From the NCBI GenBank assembly GCA_010365215.1, contig JAAFGT010000015.1, positions 1 to 64,000 on the forward strand: DNA of 64,000 bases. The letters are read 5' to 3'. How positions within the stretch are numbered: position 1 is the first letter of the stretch; the number at the start of each line of letters is the position of its first letter. Shown piece by piece: positions 59,923 through 64,000 of the stretch. The position numbers were made by a program, and so were the translations under genes. The notes beneath the pieces were generated by a model. It ran no database searches. It was not told the DNA's origin and was given only the letters and a program-made list of their open reading frames with translations. This stretch comes from Acidipila sp. GTDB taxonomy: Bacteria > Acidobacteriota > Terriglobia > Acidiferrales > UBA7541.

Positions 59923-62595
59923 TTACAGCATCTGCCGCAGCACGTACGGCAGAATGCCGCCGTGACGGAAATACTCTACTTCCTCGGGCGTGTCGATTCG
60001 CGCCGTCGCTTGGAAAGTTTTTGCCCCACCGGCGTCGTCTACCGCGCGCACGGTCACCAGTTTGCGCGGCGCCAGCCCGGACGCGAATCCGCTGATGTCG
60101 TACTGCTCGAAGCCCGTGAGCCCCAGCGTTTCCCGCGACTCGCCATTCTGAAATTCCAGCGGCAGCACGCCCATGCCCACCAGGTTCGAGCGATGGATAC
60201 GTTCAAAGCTCTCCGCCAGCACGGCGCGAACTCCCAGCAGCAGCGTGCCCTTGGCCGCCCAATCGCGTGAGGAGCCGGAGCCATACTCTTTGCCGCCAAT
60301 CACCAGCAGCGGCGTTTTCGCGCGTTTATATTTCATCGCCGCGTCGTAGATGGTCATCTTCTGGTGCCCGGGCAGCCATACCGTCCAGCCGCCTTCGGTC
60401 TCCGGCGCCATCTGGTTGCGCAGCCGGACGTTGGCAAACGTGCCGCGCATCATCACTTCGTGATTTCCGCGCCGCGCTCCGTAGGAATTAAAATCCACCG
60501 GTTTTACGCCCAGCTCCATCAGGTATTTTCCCGCGGGCCCGTCCGCGGCGATGTTGCCCGCCGGCGAAATGTGGTCTGTGGTCACGCTGTCGCCCAGCAC
60601 CGCCAGCACGCGCGCTCCTCGTACGTCTTCCACCGTGGCCGGAACTCGCGTCATGTCTTCGAAGAACGGCGGATTCTTGATGTACGTCGATTTCTCGTCC
60701 CACGCGTAAAGATCGCCTTCCGGGATCGGCAGTTTCCGCCACTGCTCGTTGCCGGTAAACACGTCGGCGTATTCTTTTTGAAACATGGCGGAAGTTACCG
60801 CCGCTCGCACCACCCCGGCAATCTCCTGCGGCGTAGGCCAGATTTCCCGCAAGAACACAGGCTTGCCGGCTTGGTCATTGCCCAGCGGCTCAGTAGCCAT
60901 ATCCATGTCCATACGCCCGGCGAGGGCGTACGCCACCACCAGCAGCGGCGAAGCCAGATAATTCGCGCGCACCAGCGGATTGATGCGGCCCTCGAAATTT
61001 CGATTCCCACTCAGCACCGAGACGGCCACCAGGTGGTTGTCCTTGATGGCCTCGGCGATCGGCTCCGGCAGCGGTCCGCTGTTGCCGATGCACGTGGTGC
61101 ATCCGTAGGCCACTAAATTAAATCGCAACGCGTTTAAATAGGGAGTCAATCCGGCGGCATCGAGATAATCGGTAACCACTTTCGAGCCGGGCGCGAGGCT
61201 GGTCTTTACCCACGGCTTGCTGGTGAGCCCGCGCTCCACGGCCTTTTTCGCCACCAGCCCCGCGCCGATCATCAGCGTGGGGTTCGACGTGTTCGTGCAG
61301 CTGGTGATTGCCGCAATCACGACGCTGCCATGGCCGATCTCGTAGTGATCGCCGTTTGATTTCACCGCCACGTGCACTGCCGGCTTGCCTTCCATGGAAG
61401 TCAAAAACGCGGCCTTCGCTGTCCGCAGCGGCACGCGGTCTTGCGGACGCTTGGGCCCGGCGATGGTCGGTTCCACCTCGGCAAGATTCAGTTCCAGGGT
61501 ATCGGTGAACACCGGATCGGGCGTTTGATCGGTGCGAAAAATGCCCTGCTCTTTGGTGTAGGCCTCCACCAGTGTCACCAAAAATTCGTCGCGTCCACTG
61601 AAGCGCAGATAAGCCAGCGTCTCCGCGTCCACCGGGAAGAAACCCATGGTCGCGCCATATTCCGGAGACATATTGGCGATCACCGCGCGGTCGGGAAGAC
61701 TTAGGCTGCTGAGTCCCGTGCCGTAGAACTCCACGAATTTTCCAACCACGCCTTTCTTGCGCAGCATCTGCGTAACCGTAAGCACCAGGTCGGTGGCCGT
61801 GGCGCCCTCCGGCAGCCGCCCGTGCAGCTTGAAACCCACCACTTCCGGAATCAGCATGGAAAACGGCTGGCCCAGCATGGCCGCTTCGGCCTCGATGCCG
61901 CCCACGCCCCAGCCGAATACGCCCAGCGCGTTGATCATCGTGGTGTGCGAGTCCGTGCCCACCAGCGAATCCGGAAAAGCCACGGTGACCGCGCCTCGCT
62001 GCTTGGTGAAAACCACTCGGCCAAGGTATTCCAGGTTGATCTGGTGGCAGATGCCCGTATCCGGAGGCACCACCTTGAAATCGAGAAACGCTTTCTGGCC
62101 CCAACGCAGGAACGCGTACCGCTCCAGATTGCGCTGCATCTCGATTTCCGCGTTCAGCAGAAACGATTGTCCTGTGCCGAAATTATCCACCTGCACGGAA
62201 TGATCGATCACCAGGTCAGCCGGAAGCAGCGGATTGATTTTCCTGGGATCGCCGCCCAGCCGCTTCATCGCGTCGCGCATCGCCGCAAGGTCGACCACCG
62301 CCGGCACGCCCGTGAAATCCTGCATCAGCACGCGCGCCGGCATGAAGGCCACTTCCTTTCGCAGCGGCTCAGCCGGATTCCAGTTCGCCAGCGTTTCAAT
62401 ATCGCCGCGCTTGACGAAGCGTCCGTCTTCATTGCGCAGAAGATTTTCCAGCAGCACCTTCAGCGAAAAGGGAAGCCGCGAAGCAGTGCCGATGCCTTGC
62501 TTCTCCAGCTCCGCCAGGCGGAAAATTTCATAACTGCGGCCGCCGGCCGCGAGCGTGCTGCGCGTGCCAAAGCTGTTCTGGGAGTCGGGGGGCAT
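59923..62595 (-). CDS. acnA: Aconitate hydratase AcnA
   Basis: An 890-residue aconitase that interconverts citrate and isocitrate in the citric acid cycle through a [4Fe-4S] cluster. The iron-sulphur ligands are in [14 protein letters not shown] and [12 protein letters not shown]. Other signatures include [35 protein letters not shown] and the C-terminal swivel domain with [20 protein letters not shown]. The domain order and length match the AcnA/IRP type, not AcnB. The start at 62595 has AGAGGA upstream; the frame extending to 62697 is rejected. A radical SAM gene is divergent from it. Confidence 0.97.
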   Translation of the reverse strand: MPPDSQNSFGTRSTLAAGGRSYEIFRLAELEKQGIGTASRLPFSLKVLLENLLRNEDGRFVKRGDIETLANWNPAEPLRKEVAFMPARVLMQDFTGVPAVVDLAAMRDAMKRLGGDPRKINPLLPADLVIDHSVQVDNFGTGQSFLLNAEIEMQRNLERYAFLRWGQKAFLDFKVVPPDTGICHQINLEYLGRVVFTKQRGAVTVAFPDSLVGTDSHTTMINALGVFGWGVGGIEAEAAMLGQPFSMLIPEVVGFKLHGRLPEGATATDLVLTVTQMLRKKGVVGKFVEFYGTGLSSLSLPDRAVIANMSPEYGATMGFFPVDAETLAYLRFSGRDEFLVTLVEAYTKEQGIFRTDQTPDPVFTDTLELNLAEVEPTIAGPKRPQDRVPLRTAKAAFLTSMEGKPAVHVAVKSNGDHYEIGHGSVVIAAITSCTNTSNPTLMIGAGLVAKKAVERGLTSKPWVKTSLAPGSKVVTDYLDAAGLTPYLNALRFNLVAYGCTTCIGNSGPLPEPIAEAIKDNHLVAVSVLSGNRNFEGRINPLVRANYLASPLLVVAYALAGRMDMDMATEPLGNDQAGKPVFLREIWPTPQEIAGVVRAAVTSAMFQKEYADVFTGNEQWRKLPIPEGDLYAWDEKSTYIKNPPFFEDMTRVPATVEDVRGARVLAVLGDSVTTDHISPAGNIAADGPAGKYLMELGVKPVDFNSYGARRGNHEVMMRGTFANVRLRNQMAPETEGGWTVWLPGHQKMTIYDAAMKYKRAKTPLLVIGGKEYGSGSSRDWAAKGTLLLGVRAVLAESFERIHRSNLVGMGVLPLEFQNGESRETLGLTGFEQYDISGFASGLAPRKLVTVRAVDDAGGAKTFQATARIDTPEEVEYFRHGGILPYVLRQML

Positions 62596-62740
62596 GGAGT
62601 GATGTCCTCTTGTGATTTGGTCAGCGCCTATTCTAGCGCATTCCGTTTGCGCCCTCGGCACATTTTGCGCCGTTCGTTTACGGCGCGATTGGCTCACCTG
62701 CTCGTCACATGCGATAATTAAATCTCTGCGCGAGAATCCA

Positions 62741-64000
62741 TTGAATGTCCTGCTGATTTCGACTTACGAGCTGGGGCGGCAGCCCTTCGGCCTGGCATCG
62801 CCTGCAGCCTGGCTGCGCCGCGCCGGAGCACAAGTTACCTGCATCGATCTCTCGCGTGAAGAGTTCCGCGAGGAGCCTTTCCGAGACGCAGACCTGCTGG
62901 CGTTTTATGTTCCCATGCACACCGCCACGCGGCTCGCCATCGAAATGCTCCCGGCCGTGCGTCAGTTAAATCCCCGCGCCCATCTTTGTTTTTACGGTCT
63001 TTATGCGCCCGTCAATGAATCGCACTTGCGCAAGCTCGGCGTCCAGACGATTCTCGGCGGCGAATTTGAAGAGGGTCTCACTCACCTGTTGAACCGGTTG
63101 CGCAATACCAACGGCGGCAGCGGCAGCGCCCCGTCCGAACAGGAACAATCCGAGCCGGTCGTATCTCTCGCCCGGCAGCAATTCATCACTCCCGATCGCT
63201 CCGGCCTCCCGCATCTGAAAAACTACGCCCGCTTGCTGATGCCCGACGGCACTCGCCGCATCGTCGGATACACCGAAGCGACGCGCGGCTGTAAGCATCT
63301 GTGCCGGCACTGTCCCATCGTCCCCGTTTACAATGGCGCGTTCCGAGTGGTCGATCGCGACGTCGTCTTGAGCGACATCCGCGCACAGGTAGCGGCCGGC
63401 GCCCAGCACATCACCTTCGGCGATCCCGATTTCTTCAATGGCCCTTCGCACGCGATGGCTATCGTCCGCGCGCTGCACAACGAGTTTCCTCAAGTCAGCT
63501 ACGACGTCACCATTAAGATAGAGCATCTATTGCAGCACTCCACTTATCTGCGCGAATTGCGCGACACCGGCTGCGCGTTCGTAATCAGCGCCGTTGAATC
63601 CGTGGACGATTCCATTCTGTTGCGCCTCGACAAGGGTCACACTCGCGCAGATTTTCTTGCCGCCTTGGCGCAGTGTCGCGCTGTAGGCCTGCCGCTCCAG
63701 CCCACCTTCGTGGCCTTCACCCCGTGGACCACGCTCGATGGCTATTGCGATTTGCTCGGCGTAATCGCGAAAAACAGCCTCATCGAAAACGTCACTCCCA
63801 TCCAGCTGGCCATTCGCCTGCTGATTCCTTCCGGGTCACGCCTGCTCGAGTTGTCGGAAGTGCGGGAGATCGTCGCATCCTTCGACGAAGCCGCGCTGGC
63901 CTATCCCTGGCGCAACCCGGACCCGCGCGTAGACCGGCTGGCGGAAGAAATTCACGAGATTGTCGGCCGCGCGGAAAAACTCGGCCGCTCGCGCGCGAAA
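62741..64000 (+). CDS. Radical SAM protein, CUAEP/CCAEP-tail type, cut by the window edge
   Basis: The frame is open from a TTG at 62741 to the last base (420 codons), so the C-terminus is missing. The N-terminal about 110 residues look like a cobalamin-binding-type Rossmann domain ([40 protein letters not shown]). The radical SAM core begins with [12 protein letters not shown]: Cys-x3-Cys-x2-Cys for the [4Fe-4S] cluster, then [12 protein letters not shown] and [20 protein letters not shown]. From memory this N-terminus matches a family named for a CUAEP or CCAEP C-terminal tail, in which U can be selenocysteine; the tail would lie beyond the window. The substrate is unknown. Start is weak (no clear ribosome binding site). 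Confidence 0.88.
   Translation, partial: MNVLLISTYELGRQPFGLASPAAWLRRAGAQVTCIDLSREEFREEPFRDADLLAFYVPMHTATRLAIEMLPAVRQLNPRAHLCFYGLYAPVNESHLRKLGVQTILGGEFEEGLTHLLNRLRNTNGGSGSAPSEQEQSEPVVSLARQQFITPDRSGLPHLKNYARLLMPDGTRRIVGYTEATRGCKHLCRHCPIVPVYNGAFRVVDRDVVLSDIRAQVAAGAQHITFGDPDFFNGPSHAMAIVRALHNEFPQVSYDVTIKIEHLLQHSTYLRELRDTGCAFVISAVESVDDSILLRLDKGHTRADFLAALAQCRAVGLPLQPTFVAFTPWTTLDGYCDLLGVIAKNSLIENVTPIQLAIRLLIPSGSRLLELSEVREIVASFDEAALAYPWRNPDPRVDRLAEEIHEIVGRAEKLGRSRAK

Overview
The window looks like a high-GC Gram-negative chromosome, most plausibly a soil acidobacterium (Acidobacteriota). That assignment is inference from the mixture of families: RND efflux, many response regulators, DUF4388/PatA-like and hybrid CheA proteins, TonB-C proteins, secreted TldD/E-like proteins, a Pst-PhoU/PhoBR block and AcnA. 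No rRNA or other phylogenetic marker is present. The genes are dense, mostly in operons, and often overlap by ATGA or TGATG junctions, which fix many start codons.

Layout. 1-2.2 kb: a poorly coding stretch with one secreted hypothetical protein, ending at a tRNA 3'-end-like fragment (1925-1951) and a 12-bp tandem repeat, which may be the edge of an integrated element. 2.2-6.6 kb: a two-gene RND efflux system (lipoprotein adaptor and inner-membrane pump) with no outer-membrane channel. 6.6-8.5 kb: small hypotheticals and an MscS-type channel. 8631-8707: tRNA-Arg(CCG). 8.8-12.2 kb: CocE-like hydrolase and a Tat-exported MmgE/PrpD protein. 12.5-18.3 kb: a lone receiver with an overlapping leader ORF, an OmpA-like protein, a coiled-coil exported protein, an AsmA-like protein and a two-domain VOC protein.

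18.3-28.9 kb (minus strand): a tightly coupled chemosensory operon in transcription order CheY-like, CheW, MCP with almost no periplasmic domain, CheR, hybrid CheA (two HPt plus receiver), CheB, two more CheW-like proteins, a DUF4388 protein with a degenerate receiver, and a receiver/coiled-coil protein. 29.1-30.7 kb: an unrecognised 540-residue protein. 31.0-35.2 kb: a PAS/GAF histidine kinase, a single-domain receiver and an NtrC-type sigma-54 activator. 35.7-43.8 kb (plus strand): a second chemosensory operon (TonB-C protein, MCP, CheW, CheR, CheA, CheB, CheY, CheX) followed by a convergent PilZ protein. Sequences with sigma-54 -24/-12 spacing lie upstream of both chemosensory operons, so the NtrB/NtrC-like pair between them is a candidate common regulator. 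No flagellar or pilus structural genes are in the window, so the output of either pathway is not visible.

44.8-50.0 kb: a signal-peptide-bearing TldD homologue with an intact HExxxH motif, a partner that has lost that motif, and a subtilisin with an N-terminal four-Cys module and a C-terminal glycogen-binding-like domain. 50.2-57.3 kb: PhoB, PhoR, PstS, PstC, PstA, PstB and PhoU, a complete phosphate-sensing and uptake locus. 57.3-59.8 kb: a CsgG/TonB-C-like protein and a mosaic of long intergenic repeats containing strong hairpins and two small membrane proteins. 59.9-64.0 kb: aconitase AcnA and, divergently, a radical SAM protein of the CUAEP/CCAEP-tail type that runs off the window edge.

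A recurrent trait is short (12-21 bp) tandem repeats, some in frame inside genes (both CheA proteins, MCP, TldD, PstA) and some around start codons.
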